Source: Chloroflexota bacterium (GTDB lineage: Bacteria; Chloroflexota; JAJPGV01). From it: 64,000 nt of DNA. Shown here in pieces: positions 52,049 through 60,660 of the stretch. Each line of letters starts with the position of its first letter. The first letter of the stretch is position 1. The DNA is taken from contig JAJPGV010000011.1 in assembly GCA_021325635.1 (NCBI GenBank), positions 1 through 64,000 on the forward strand. Reading direction: 5' to 3'. The notes under the pieces were generated by a model that saw nothing but the letters and a program-made list of their open reading frames with translations, ran no database searches and was not told the DNA's origin. A program made the translations under genes and the position numbers.

Positions 52049-52990
52049 TTGCTGCGCGCCGGCCCCCCGGCAATTGCCAGCGAGATCGGCGAGGTCGTCG
52101 GGCATACGCCGATGGTCCGGCTGCGCCGCGTGACTCCGAGCGGCATCAACATCGTGGTGAAGCTCGAGAACCGCAACCCCGCCGGCAGCGTGAAGGATCG
52201 CATCGCTTGGAGCATGATCCGCGACGCTGAAGAGCGCGGGCTGCTGAAGCCCGGAACCAAGATCATTGAATCCACCAGCGGAAACACCGGCATCGGCCTA
52301 GCCTTGATGGCGGCCGCGCGGGGCTACGAGCTGGTGCTGTGCATGCCCGAAAACATGAGCATGGAGCGCCGCAAGCTGCTGAGCGGCTTCGGCGCGCAGC
52401 TGGTGTTGACGCCACTGGCCGAAGGCATGGAAGGCGCCATCGCCGCCGCGGAGCGATTGGCGGCCACCGCGCCTAGCGCCTGGATGCCGCGGCAGTTCGA
52501 GAACCCGGCCAACCCACGCATCCACCGCGAGACGACCGCCGAGGAGATCTGGCAGGACACGGATGGCCAGGTGGACGTGTTCGTGGCGGGAGTGGGCACC
52601 GGCGGCACCATCACCGGCGTGGGCGAGGCGCTGAAGCCGCGCAAGCCGGCCTTCCGGACGGTGGCCGTGGAGCCTGCCGAAGCAGCGGTCCTCAGCGGGG
52701 GGCGATTCCACCCACATAAGATCGAAGGGATCGGCGCCGGATTCAAGCCCAAGGTGCTCAACCTCGACGTCGTCGACGAAATCGTGCTCGTTCGCGGCGA
52801 TGACGCAATCGCCATGGCCCGCCGCCTGCTGCGAGAAGAGGGCTTGCTGGTGGGCATCTCCACCGGAGCCAACGTCCTCGCCGCGCTGCGGGTAGCGGAG
52901 CGACCAGAGCATCGGGGCAAGCTGTTCGTCACAGTGGCGCCATCGACGGGTGAGCGCTATCTGTCAACCGAGCTGTTCGAAGGGGCATGA
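52049..52990 (+). CDS. cysK: Cysteine synthase (O-acetylserine sulfhydrylase family)
   Basis: A 313-residue PLP enzyme that makes cysteine from O-acetylserine and sulfide. The PLP lysine lies in [11 protein letters not shown], the substrate loop is [14 protein letters not shown], and the phosphate-binding loop is [16 protein letters not shown]. The open frame extends upstream across the Rrf2 gene, but family length and N-terminus ([13 protein letters not shown]) favour the TTG at 52049 just after the rrf2 stop. CysK and CysM types cannot be separated with certainty. It is cotranscribed with the Rrf2 regulator. Confidence 0.92.
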   Translation: MLRAGPPAIASEIGEVVGHTPMVRLRRVTPSGINIVVKLENRNPAGSVKDRIAWSMIRDAEERGLLKPGTKIIESTSGNTGIGLALMAAARGYELVLCMPENMSMERRKLLSGFGAQLVLTPLAEGMEGAIAAAERLAATAPSAWMPRQFENPANPRIHRETTAEEIWQDTDGQVDVFVAGVGTGGTITGVGEALKPRKPAFRTVAVEPAEAAVLSGGRFHPHKIEGIGAGFKPKVLNLDVVDEIVLVRGDDAIAMARRLLREEGLLVGISTGANVLAALRVAERPEHRGKLFVTVAPSTGERYLSTELFEGA

Positions 52991-53004
52991 TCGAGGTGGT
53001 GGCA

Positions 53005-53028
53005 TACCCCGGTGGGGTACGCTATAGT
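53005..53028 (+). promoter_or_regulatory. CsoR/CstR-like operator overlapping the trxA promoter
   Basis: TACCCC-GGT-GGGGTA is a perfect inverted repeat of the type bound by CsoR/RcnR-family repressors (copper- or persulfide-sensing). A TATAGT -10 hexamer at 53023-53028 begins 3 nt after it, so a bound protein would block the promoter. No CsoR-family gene is in the window. Confidence 0.5.
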
Positions 53029-53132
53029 ATGCTCTACGAAATGGTACGAAAAATGAAGGAATGGGACGATATGCGAATATTGTGTCCCGGTCCTCGAGTG
53101 CGATTTCCCAATTCCATCTTCAGGGGCTAACC

Positions 53133-53459
53133 ATGAGCAGTGCAACAGCAGTAACCGACGGAAGTTTCCAGCAAGAAGTCATCAAAGCAACTGAGCCCGT
53201 CCTGGTCGATTTTTGGGCTTCGTGGTGCCAGCCCTGCCGCATGGTGGCGCCCGTGGTCGAAGAGATTGCCAGTGAGAACAGCGGCAAGCTCAAGGTGCTG
53301 AAGCTCGACGTGGACGAGAATCAGAACACGGCCATGCAATACAACGTGAGCAGCATTCCCACCCTGATCCTGTTCAAGGAGGGGCAGCCGGTAGAGCGGG
53401 TGGTGGGCTTCAGCCCGAAGGACCGGCTCATGTCCAAGATCGCGCCGCATCTGAGCTGA
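53133..53459 (+). CDS. trxA: Thioredoxin
   Basis: A 108-residue thioredoxin. The active site reads WASWCQPCRM, with Gln in place of the usual Gly of WCGPC. SIPTLILF contains the cis-proline. The start at 53133 has AGGGG 5-6 nt upstream; the frame is open further back to 53061, but the extra residues are not thioredoxin-like. A strong terminator follows. The Gln substitution would be expected to shift redox potential slightly. It is downstream of cysK with its own promoter. Confidence 0.95.
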   Translation: MSSATAVTDGSFQQEVIKATEPVLVDFWASWCQPCRMVAPVVEEIASENSGKLKVLKLDVDENQNTAMQYNVSSIPTLILFKEGQPVERVVGFSPKDRLMSKIAPHLS

Positions 53460-53476
53460 GCTCGAAGCAACACTAG

Positions 53477-53510
53477 CAGGGGTGGCGGGTAATACCCGCC
53501 ACCCCTGTTT
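53477..53510 (+). terminator. Rho-independent terminator after trxA
   Basis: A perfect 14-bp stem (CAGGGGTGGCGGGT with its complement) has a 3-nt loop and is followed by TTTG. It lies 18 nt after the trxA stop codon. Confidence 0.85.
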
Positions 53511-53605
53511 GCGTATCAAGACCAGCCGTTCGTCGTTTCTACGTAGGACACGATGACGTTCCTGCTCCTCGCGCCTTTAGCTCACCTGTTCTACAATCTG
53601 TTGGG

Positions 53606-56038
53606 ATGAGGGCCACCCTGTGCGCGATGAGCGCGCGGCTGATCGTCGGCCATCTCGACCGCCCCGAAACCGAAGGCCTGATCAGTGTGGTCGAGCCGCG
53701 GGGCAAGCCCGCTACGTTTGCTTTGGCCGAGCCCGAAAGTCTGGGTGCGCTGGTAACGGCGCTCGCCACAGGCTTGGACGGCGCCCGCCAGGAGCCGGTC
53801 CGTTGGGGCAAGCTGGTGCTGGAGACGGTTGCCAATGAGGTCATCGGCAGCCCGCGGACGGAGCCGTGCGACGCCATCGTGGACGGGCTTCGCGTGGCCC
53901 ATCGGCGTCTCGGTTCCGAGGGACTGGAGCTGGTGCCCGGCAGCAGCTCCGGGGTGGGCTTCTGCGCCGCCTCCATTGTGCCCGGCGCGGCGCAGCTGGT
54001 GGTCGTGCCTCCCGCTCAGATCTTCGTCGTGCACCAGGGCGTTGCGCTGAGCATTCCCGATGACAGTGAGGTTGGGCGCGGCATCTGGGTCCGCGACGAC
54101 CTGCGCGCCGAGATGTTTGCGGGCATCGGCGGCAGCCGTGATCCGGACATCAGGGTGTACGAGGCCGCGGTAGCCCCCGGCGATACCATCCTCCTTATCT
54201 CTTCCGGCATGGCACGCATGCTGACCGAAGATGACGTACGCCTCGCGCTCACCTACGAAGATGCAGCCACTGGGGCGGAGCGGCTCAAGCAGCTCGCACT
54301 GCAGCGCGGCGTAGATGCGGGCGTGGCACAGATCATCGAGATCGCCGCTTCACTCGAAGAGGGCGGTCCGGCCGCGCCGACGGCCGGTCTCGTGCCGGTG
54401 CTCGGCTCACGTTTGCCGCGGCCCGCGCTGCGGCTCGACATACCCCCTGTTGGCTCGATCTTCAGCACGGCCCGCGACCGGCTGCTGGAAGCCCTCGATC
54501 GGTCATACGGTACGGGCCATCACAGCTCGGCGCCCCTTCTCGAGGATGCAGGCCTGCCGAGCTGGCCAGTGCGGCCACGGCTGGGCGAGTGGCGTCAGCG
54601 CTGGACAGAAAGCTTGAGCCAGGGGATGCCGTACGCGGCGCCCTCGCAGCCGGCGATGGCCAAGACCCTGGAGCCTCAACCGCCGGCCCAGCAGCAGCAC
54701 GGCCCAACGATGAGCTTGCCCCTGCGGTTCCCCAAACTCCGCGGCTCGTTTGCCATGCAGGCCGCGCCGGCGTCCTTCAACTCCGCCGCTCGAGCGGCGG
54801 AACGCCAGGCACGACAAGCACTGGCCAGCTTGGCCGGCGCCGGCGGCGTCGTCCGCTCGAGCGGGCTCGCGGCGCTTGGCTCGCTCCTCGGGCGACTGGC
54901 CGGGATCGACCTGAGCAAACGGCGCAAGCTGCTGCTCCCTGCGCTCGGCGCGCTATTCGCCGTGCTCGTGCTCTTCGCTTCCGTGCGCACCATCCAGTCA
55001 CAGCAAAGCCGGCAGCTGCAGCAGCGCTTCGACTCCTTGGTGACGGCCGCCAGCCAGCTGGAGACGCAGGCGAGAGCCGGCGCGGACCGAAACGAGACCC
55101 AGAGCTTGGTACGCCGATCGCAGGCCCTACTCGACCAGGCCACCAGCCTGAAGGGGGACCAGCCGCAAATCGCCGCCGTACGCAGGCAGCTGCAGGCCGA
55201 CCTGGACCGCATCGACAATATCGTCGCCCTCCCCGAGCCGACGGTCGTATCCGGCTTCAGCGGCCTCAACAAGGTGGCTGCCGCCTCGTTGGTTGCGGAT
55301 CCTACCGCCCTGTACGTGCTCGACAGCGCCGGCCAGCGCGTCCTGCAGATTGGGCGCCAGCAGCCGTCCGCCACCGCGGTAGCAACAAAGGGCGACCGGC
55401 AGGGCTCCAACCAGCTGGGTGACCTCAAGCTGATTACACCGAGCGACCGCGGCTTGCTGGCACTGGACGGCAACCGCAACCTGTGGAGCTACTCGGTCAG
55501 CAAGAAATCCATCCAACAGGTCGGCCTCAAGTCGAGTGGCGAGTGGAAGGACGCCACCGCGATCGCAGCCTACGGACCGAACGTTTACGTCCTCGACGCC
55601 GGCGGCGGGAACATTTTCCGCTACGCCTCACGCGACGGGCTGTTCACCGACGCGCCCACTCGCTTCTTCCAGTCGGACGATCCGGGGATGCTGGGCCAGG
55701 CCATCAGCATGTCCATCGACGGTTCCATCTGGCTGCTGACCGCCGACGGACAGATTCTCAAACTGGAGGACGGCGGTCGCCAGCCGTTGGCGATAACCGA
55801 TTTGCGTCAGCCTCTGGGCAAGACAGGGCAGATCTGGGCGGATCCGGACTCCACTTCGCTCGACGTGCTCGACAGCACCAACAACCGGGTCGTGCAGCTC
55901 ACCAAGAGCGGCCAGTACACACGCCAGATGACCCTCAATCTCCCCGGCCCAGCGACTTCATTCTGGCCCGACCCAGCTGGCCATCAGCTCTACGTCCTCA
56001 CCGCGAACGGCCTCTACCAGTACCCTCTGCCCGCTTAA
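53606..56038 (+). CDS. Membrane protein with degenerate PP2C-like domain and beta-propeller
   Basis: An 810-residue protein in three parts. Residues 1 to about 240 look like a PP2C-fold domain; GDTILLISSGMARMLTEDDV matches the PP2C segment that normally contains S-D-G, here S-S-G, and the other metal-binding Asp motifs are not evident, so it is probably a pseudo-phosphatase. A Pro/Ala linker is followed by a membrane helix (LLLPALGALFAVLVLFASV, about 450-468) and a coiled coil. The last about 260 residues hold repeated blade-like segments (YVLDAGGGNIFRYASRDG; LDVLDSTNNRVVQLTKSG) of an NHL/YVTN-type propeller, probably outside the cell. The function is unknown. The start is ATG 53606 or 53627. 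Confidence 0.72.
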   Translation: MRATLCAMSARLIVGHLDRPETEGLISVVEPRGKPATFALAEPESLGALVTALATGLDGARQEPVRWGKLVLETVANEVIGSPRTEPCDAIVDGLRVAHRRLGSEGLELVPGSSSGVGFCAASIVPGAAQLVVVPPAQIFVVHQGVALSIPDDSEVGRGIWVRDDLRAEMFAGIGGSRDPDIRVYEAAVAPGDTILLISSGMARMLTEDDVRLALTYEDAATGAERLKQLALQRGVDAGVAQIIEIAASLEEGGPAAPTAGLVPVLGSRLPRPALRLDIPPVGSIFSTARDRLLEALDRSYGTGHHSSAPLLEDAGLPSWPVRPRLGEWRQRWTESLSQGMPYAAPSQPAMAKTLEPQPPAQQQHGPTMSLPLRFPKLRGSFAMQAAPASFNSAARAAERQARQALASLAGAGGVVRSSGLAALGSLLGRLAGIDLSKRRKLLLPALGALFAVLVLFASVRTIQSQQSRQLQQRFDSLVTAASQLETQARAGADRNETQSLVRRSQALLDQATSLKGDQPQIAAVRRQLQADLDRIDNIVALPEPTVVSGFSGLNKVAAASLVADPTALYVLDSAGQRVLQIGRQQPSATAVATKGDRQGSNQLGDLKLITPSDRGLLALDGNRNLWSYSVSKKSIQQVGLKSSGEWKDATAIAAYGPNVYVLDAGGGNIFRYASRDGLFTDAPTRFFQSDDPGMLGQAISMSIDGSIWLLTADGQILKLEDGGRQPLAITDLRQPLGKTGQIWADPDSTSLDVLDSTNNRVVQLTKSGQYTRQMTLNLPGPATSFWPDPAGHQLYVLTANGLYQYPLPA

Positions 56039-56054
56039 TCGAGCCCCTTCTCAG

Positions 56055-57095
56055 CTACTTCAGCGCAGCCTGCATATCCGCCTGCGCCTTGGCCAGCAGA
56101 TCGCGGACCTTCTTCTCGGCCGCGCTCAGATCGGCATCAGTTGCCTCGCGGCCTTCCCAGTCCTGGGCAGTGTCGGCCCAGTCCGACAGACTTTGCTGAA
56201 CGTCGGACATGTCGCTGAGCCAATCGGTCAGCGCGTCATTGGGGGTGACCCGGACACCGTCGTAGACGTCCATCGCCTGATTGAAAGCATCCTGATACGT
56301 TTGCTCGTCGTCGATGTTCGTCTGGTCGCGCCAGGCCTGGAACTTGGCCGCCGGCGTGCTCGGCTGGTCCTGCGCCGTTGACACCGCGGCCGCATTCGCG
56401 TAGCGCGTCGTCCCCAACGCCCGCTTCCCAAGATCCAGGTACTCACGGTGATTGTCGATGCTGCCCTGCAGGATCTTGGCGATCGTCTGCTTCGTGTTGG
56501 CAGAAAGCGTCCCGCCCGCGGGCGCAGCCGCCGCGCCGGCTGCCGCTGCGGGCGAGGCTGCCTGATCTTCTGCGGCAGGCTGTGTCGGCAATGCAGCCGC
56601 CGCATCCGCAGCAGCCGCGGGCTGGGCAGCTGCAGCCGGAATGGGCGGCGCCGGGGCAATGCTCGCCGGCGCCGGGACGACCGGCGCCACAGTAGGCGCC
56701 GGAGCCGGCCGGTTTTGATTGGCGATAGCCGCCGGCGTGCCAGCGCTGATGTTCGCAACCGCCGTCAGCGCCGCGGCAGCCTGCTGCCGGTTGGCGCCAG
56801 CCTGCGCCGCAGCGCTCGCAGCCGATACCGTCAGCTGCGCATTGGGCGCCGGGCTCACGACCTGGACCGCCGCTGGCGCCAAGACCGGCGGCGCCGCCAC
56901 GGCTCGAGCGCCCGGCTGCCCGCCCCCGTTCTGCAGAGCCAGCACCAGCACCGCAAAGCCACACAGCGCGATCAGCGATACCGCCACCTTGACCACCGCG
57001 TCCCAGGCGCGGTACAGCCAGGTCAGGACCACACCCAGCGGGGGACACAAGAACAGCGCGGCGATAGTTACCGGCTCGGATCGATACCAGGACAT
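56055..57095 (-). CDS. Ala/Pro-rich membrane protein of unknown function
   Basis: I do not recognise this protein (346 residues from the ATG at 57095). MSWYRSEPVTIAALFLCPPL opens a short N-terminal region with one or two membrane segments (about residues 10-55). A long Ala/Pro/Gln linker (about 60-210) follows, then a helical C-terminal domain of about 130 residues (DWLSDMSDVQQSLSDWADTA; AAEKKVRDLLAKAQADM). The frame extends to 57167, overlapping the wzt end by 14 nt. It converges with the propeller protein gene and may be cotranscribed with wzm-wzt. Confidence 0.65.
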   Translation of the reverse strand: MSWYRSEPVTIAALFLCPPLGVVLTWLYRAWDAVVKVAVSLIALCGFAVLVLALQNGGGQPGARAVAAPPVLAPAAVQVVSPAPNAQLTVSAASAAAQAGANRQQAAAALTAVANISAGTPAAIANQNRPAPAPTVAPVVPAPASIAPAPPIPAAAAQPAAAADAAAALPTQPAAEDQAASPAAAAGAAAAPAGGTLSANTKQTIAKILQGSIDNHREYLDLGKRALGTTRYANAAAVSTAQDQPSTPAAKFQAWRDQTNIDDEQTYQDAFNQAMDVYDGVRVTPNDALTDWLSDMSDVQQSLSDWADTAQDWEGREATDADLSAAEKKVRDLLAKAQADMQAALK

Positions 57096-57153
57096 GGGCT
57101 GGCGCCGCAAAACGAATTCGGGTTCGATACTCACCACTATAGTGTCGGTTCGA

Positions 57154-58440
57154 TCACCCACCCTCATTAACCGACAGGTAGCGCATCTCCACGCCAGGCG
57201 TAAACGTCAAATCGGACTGAGGAGGAGAGTAGTGCAGCCGAGGCTCGGGCTTCGCACCTGTAATGAAGAACCGCGCATGCGTGTCTCGCCACGTGTACAG
57301 CGGCATCAGCGCCTTGGCGTTGGAGATGCCGACGTACACGCCGTAGCTGCGAGGCCGCAGAAGGATGTTAGGGAACCGGCATTCGATCCGCGTCTGCCCG
57401 ACAAAAGCGTCCGGATGCTCGAGCATCTGGTTATTCGCCGCTGTGACGATGGCCTGGCTCTCCACATCCACCAGACCAATGACGATGCGCAGGTCGCGCG
57501 TCGGCTTTGACGCCGTCAGCGAACAGCGAACGACCAGCGTGTCACACATCTGGAATTCCGACTGCACAGCGCCCCGGGCATCGCATGTTTCGACGTCGTG
57601 CACGCCGATTGACTCGTCGAATACTTCGCGCAAGACAGTCTGCTCCGGCCCGACAGGCGCCTCATTGCTTTCCTGAGCCGGAGCCGCAATCACTCGCTGC
57701 TGGGCCGCGACGTACTGCGAAATCACGTCCGGTGAAGGGCCATAGCCCTTGACCTGGCCCTGATCGAGCCACAGCACTCGCTTGCACAGGCGCTCGACCG
57801 CGCCCAGATCGTGCGAAATGAACACGACGGTGCCGCGCTGCATGAACTCGCGGATGGCCGCCAGGCACTTCACCTGGAAGCCGTAGTCACCCACGGCCAG
57901 CACCTCATCGATGAGGATGATTTCGGGGTCGAGGTGCACCGCCACCGAGAAACCGAGCCGCGCGAGCATTCCTGAGGAATAGCGCTTGACTGCCACGTCG
58001 ATGTGCTCGCCCAGCTCGGCGAACTGGACGATCTGCTCCACACGGCTGGCCGTTTGCTTTCGGCTCAGCCCCATGATCGAGCAGTTCAAGTACACGTTCT
58101 CCAGGCCGGACAGCTCTGGATGAAATCCCGCGCCGAGGGCGATCAGCGAAGACACCCGGCCTTCGACCCGAATACGTCCTTTGGTCGGCAGCGAAATGCT
58201 GGCCAGCAGCCGGCACAACGTCGTTTTGCCGGCCCCGTTGTTGCCGATGATGCCAAGCGAGTCGCATTGCTCCATCTCGAAGCTCACGTCGTTGAGCACG
58301 TACGTGTAGCGGCTGGCGCCGCTCAGTCTCTGCCGGCCACTGAACCGCTGGCCCGTCCACTGCAAGAGATGCTTCATCTCCAGCTTGGGATTGGCGTTAT
58401 AGCTCTTGAAGACGTGCTCCGCCTGAACGATCTGGGTCAC
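57154..58440 (-). CDS. wzt: ABC transporter ATP-binding protein of polysaccharide export (Wzt-type)
   Basis: A 428-residue protein. The ATPase domain (about 1-250) has Walker A GIIGNNGAGKTTL, signature VKRYSSGMLARLGF, Walker B IILIDEVLAVGD and the His switch VVFISHDLG. The C-terminal about 140 residues form a beta-rich domain like the Wzt carbohydrate-recognition domain, which selects the capped glycan. It starts at GTG 58440, overlapping the wzm stop (GTGA). The longer open frame reaching 59121 is antisense-frame extension through wzm and is not part of the gene. Confidence 0.93.
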   Translation of the reverse strand: MTQIVQAEHVFKSYNANPKLEMKHLLQWTGQRFSGRQRLSGASRYTYVLNDVSFEMEQCDSLGIIGNNGAGKTTLCRLLASISLPTKGRIRVEGRVSSLIALGAGFHPELSGLENVYLNCSIMGLSRKQTASRVEQIVQFAELGEHIDVAVKRYSSGMLARLGFSVAVHLDPEIILIDEVLAVGDYGFQVKCLAAIREFMQRGTVVFISHDLGAVERLCKRVLWLDQGQVKGYGPSPDVISQYVAAQQRVIAAPAQESNEAPVGPEQTVLREVFDESIGVHDVETCDARGAVQSEFQMCDTLVVRCSLTASKPTRDLRIVIGLVDVESQAIVTAANNQMLEHPDAFVGQTRIECRFPNILLRPRSYGVYVGISNAKALMPLYTWRDTHARFFITGAKPEPRLHYSPPQSDLTFTPGVEMRYLSVNEGG

Positions 58441-59273
58441 AACAGATCCGCGAACTGCCATTCGAGCCGCTTGAACACCTGGTAACCGGAAATGAGAAGG
58501 ACGACGGCAAATGCTCCCGTGCCCAGCAGCTCCTTCCAGTGTCCGAACTGCCCGTACAGCAGCGTCTCTTGATAGGACGCGAAGATCGCCGTGAGCGGAT
58601 TGAGGAAGTAGAACCGGTTCACAAAGACCGGAACTGACGTGATGGGATAGATCACCGGCGACAAAAAGAACAGCAGCTGCAGCACCAACGGAATGACGAT
58701 CAGCAGGTCGCGAACGATGGCGGTAAGAGCCGCCAGGTAGAAAGCGATGCCCAACGCCAGCACCGTCTCCACAAGCAACGCAAACACCGCCAGCGGCGCG
58801 ATTGCAGGCGGAAGAAAGTGATAGTAGGCGAATACGCTGCCGGTAATGACGAGGCCAATAGCCAGATCGGTCGCCGATTCGGCGCAGATGCCCAGCGGCA
58901 GGAATTCCCGCGGGAACTGCACCTTGGACAGCAGATCCACATTCGACGTAATGGAGGTGGTACTCCGCGCGACGATGCGGTTGAAGTAATTCCACAGCAC
59001 CACATTCAAGATGATGAACAGCGGGTAAGGAACCGGCCCGGTGTTGACCCGAACGATGAACGAGAACACCACAATGTAGATCAGGCTGCTCCACAGCGGC
59101 TCGAACACTGCCCAAGCCCACCCAAAGCTCGTCTGCCGGTACCGCACCGCCAGGCTCCGCCGAATCCAGTAGGCAAAGAACGCTCGGTAGCGGATCGCCT
59201 GCGCCAAATAGCCGGACCCGCGCTGCACCAGCCGGTTGTCGACAGCCTCGAATACCGGAGAAACGGTTGACAT
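58437..59273 (-). CDS. wzm: ABC-2 type polysaccharide export permease (Wzm/TagG-type)
   Basis: A 278-residue permease with about six membrane helices. AYWIRRSLAVRYRQTSFGWA and WAVFEPLWSSLIYIVVFSFI at the N-terminus and FFLSPVIYPITSVP, NRFYFLNPLTAIFASYQE later are typical of Wzm/TagG permeases. With Wzt it exports a completed lipid-linked polysaccharide across the membrane. It is divergent from the GT4 gene, with 25 nt between start codons. Confidence 0.93.
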   Translation of the reverse strand: MSTVSPVFEAVDNRLVQRGSGYLAQAIRYRAFFAYWIRRSLAVRYRQTSFGWAWAVFEPLWSSLIYIVVFSFIVRVNTGPVPYPLFIILNVVLWNYFNRIVARSTTSITSNVDLLSKVQFPREFLPLGICAESATDLAIGLVITGSVFAYYHFLPPAIAPLAVFALLVETVLALGIAFYLAALTAIVRDLLIVIPLVLQLLFFLSPVIYPITSVPVFVNRFYFLNPLTAIFASYQETLLYGQFGHWKELLGTGAFAVVLLISGYQVFKRLEWQFADLL

Positions 59274-59298
59274 CGGTTACATTCTCTCAGCATCGAGT

Positions 59299-60660
59299 AT
59301 GGGTTCCCGGCAAGTCCTAGTCATCACATCCGACACTGTTGGGTCATCAATGGCCGGCCCCGCGGTGCGTGCCTGCGAGATGGCCCGCCAGCTGGCGAGC
59401 CATCACAAGACTACCCTCGCCGCGCTGGGCACTCAGGGTACTCTCCCCGCCGATTTCGACGTGATCGACTACGCCGAGAGCCCCACCAGGCTGAAGCAAT
59501 CAGCCAGTCAGGCGGACGTGGTCATTTTTCAAGGAATGGCTTCGAAACTCTTCCCGTGGGTGGAGGATCTGAAAATTCCCATCGTCGTTGACCTTTACGA
59601 CCCCTTCCAGTTCGAGAATTTGCAGCTCTATGCGGATTTACCGCTTTCGCTGCAGCGCGTCCGCAACGACCGCGCTTTGGACGCAATCAAGCATCAACTC
59701 CTGATCGGCGATTTCTTCATCTGCGCCTCGGAGAGGCAGCGACATTTCTGGCTGGGGATGCTGTGCGCTCTGGGGCGGATAGGACCGGAGGGGAACAGCC
59801 AGGACCCCAGCTTTCGCGCGTTGATCGATGTCGTGCCGTTCGGATTGCCCGACCAGCCTCCTGAACACACCAGGCAGGTACTAAAGGGTGTGTACCCAGG
59901 CGTCGATCGGGACGACCAAGTAGTCATTTGGGGTGGTGGTCTCTGGGATTGGCTCGACCCGCTCAGTCTCATCCGAGCTATCGCGCAGCTGGGAACGAAG
60001 TGGCCCAACCTAAAGTTGTTCTTCATGGGCACTCAACGACCGGGCGCCGTACCGCCGGGAACGATGTTGCCGGCAGCCAAGGAGCTAGTCCAACAGCTCG
60101 GCCTTTCTGATGCCGTCATCTTCAATGACTGGGTACCTTATGACGATCGCGCCAATTTCCTGCTTGAAGCCGATGTCGGGGTCGTGCTGAGCGCGAGTCA
60201 CCTCGAATCAGCGTTTGCTTTCCGAACTCGCGTTCTCGACTACATCTGGGCCGGACTGCCAATACTCTGCACGAGCGGCGAAGTAACCGCGGAAATCGTC
60301 AGCGCCTATGGATTGGGCGAGGCCGCGACTGCCGGTGACCTCAACGCCACAACCCAAGGGCTCGACACGCTGCTTTCAACGCAGAATGGGCGTGCGGCTC
60401 GGGAGGATCAGTTTGAAGCTGCCCGCCAATGTTTCAGGTGGGAACGTGCCGTAGAGCCCTTACTTCGCTTCGTTGAAAACCCACACCGAGCGCCTGACGC
60501 AACCGGTTCTCGGCGCGCCGTTGGAGCGTCGAAACGAGGTTCGTTCTGGCGCTCGATGTTGCGCGCGGGACAACTAGGCACCGCTTCCTATCGGGCTGGG
60601 GGTATGAGAGGGGCATGGACGGCGTTGCAGCGGCAACTGGGCTACCTGCGATTTCGCTGA
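59299..60660 (+). CDS. Family 4 glycosyltransferase
   Basis: A 453-residue GT-B enzyme. The N-terminal domain begins QVLVITSDTVGSSMAGPAVR, a common start of GT4 enzymes. The C-terminal donor domain has VVIWGGGLWDWLDPLSLIRA, VIFNDWVPYDDRANFLLEAD and the ESAFAFRTRVLDYIWAGLPI segment in place of the usual E-x7-E. I take the ATG at 59299; the frame is open back to 59236, but that would overlap wzm. It probably contributes to the polysaccharide exported by Wzm/Wzt. Confidence 0.85.
   Translation: MGSRQVLVITSDTVGSSMAGPAVRACEMARQLASHHKTTLAALGTQGTLPADFDVIDYAESPTRLKQSASQADVVIFQGMASKLFPWVEDLKIPIVVDLYDPFQFENLQLYADLPLSLQRVRNDRALDAIKHQLLIGDFFICASERQRHFWLGMLCALGRIGPEGNSQDPSFRALIDVVPFGLPDQPPEHTRQVLKGVYPGVDRDDQVVIWGGGLWDWLDPLSLIRAIAQLGTKWPNLKLFFMGTQRPGAVPPGTMLPAAKELVQQLGLSDAVIFNDWVPYDDRANFLLEADVGVVLSASHLESAFAFRTRVLDYIWAGLPILCTSGEVTAEIVSAYGLGEAATAGDLNATTQGLDTLLSTQNGRAAREDQFEAARQCFRWERAVEPLLRFVENPHRAPDATGSRRAVGASKRGSFWRSMLRAGQLGTASYRAGGMRGAWTALQRQLGYLRFR

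Noticed and set aside
58441-59121. Upstream extension of the wzt frame
   Set aside because: It overlaps wzm in another frame. Wzt homology begins exactly at the GTG at 58440, which overlaps the wzm stop.
59267-59272. Perfect TTGACA as a promoter of the GT4 gene
   Set aside because: No -10-like hexamer lies 16-18 nt downstream, and the hexamer overlaps the wzm start codon region.
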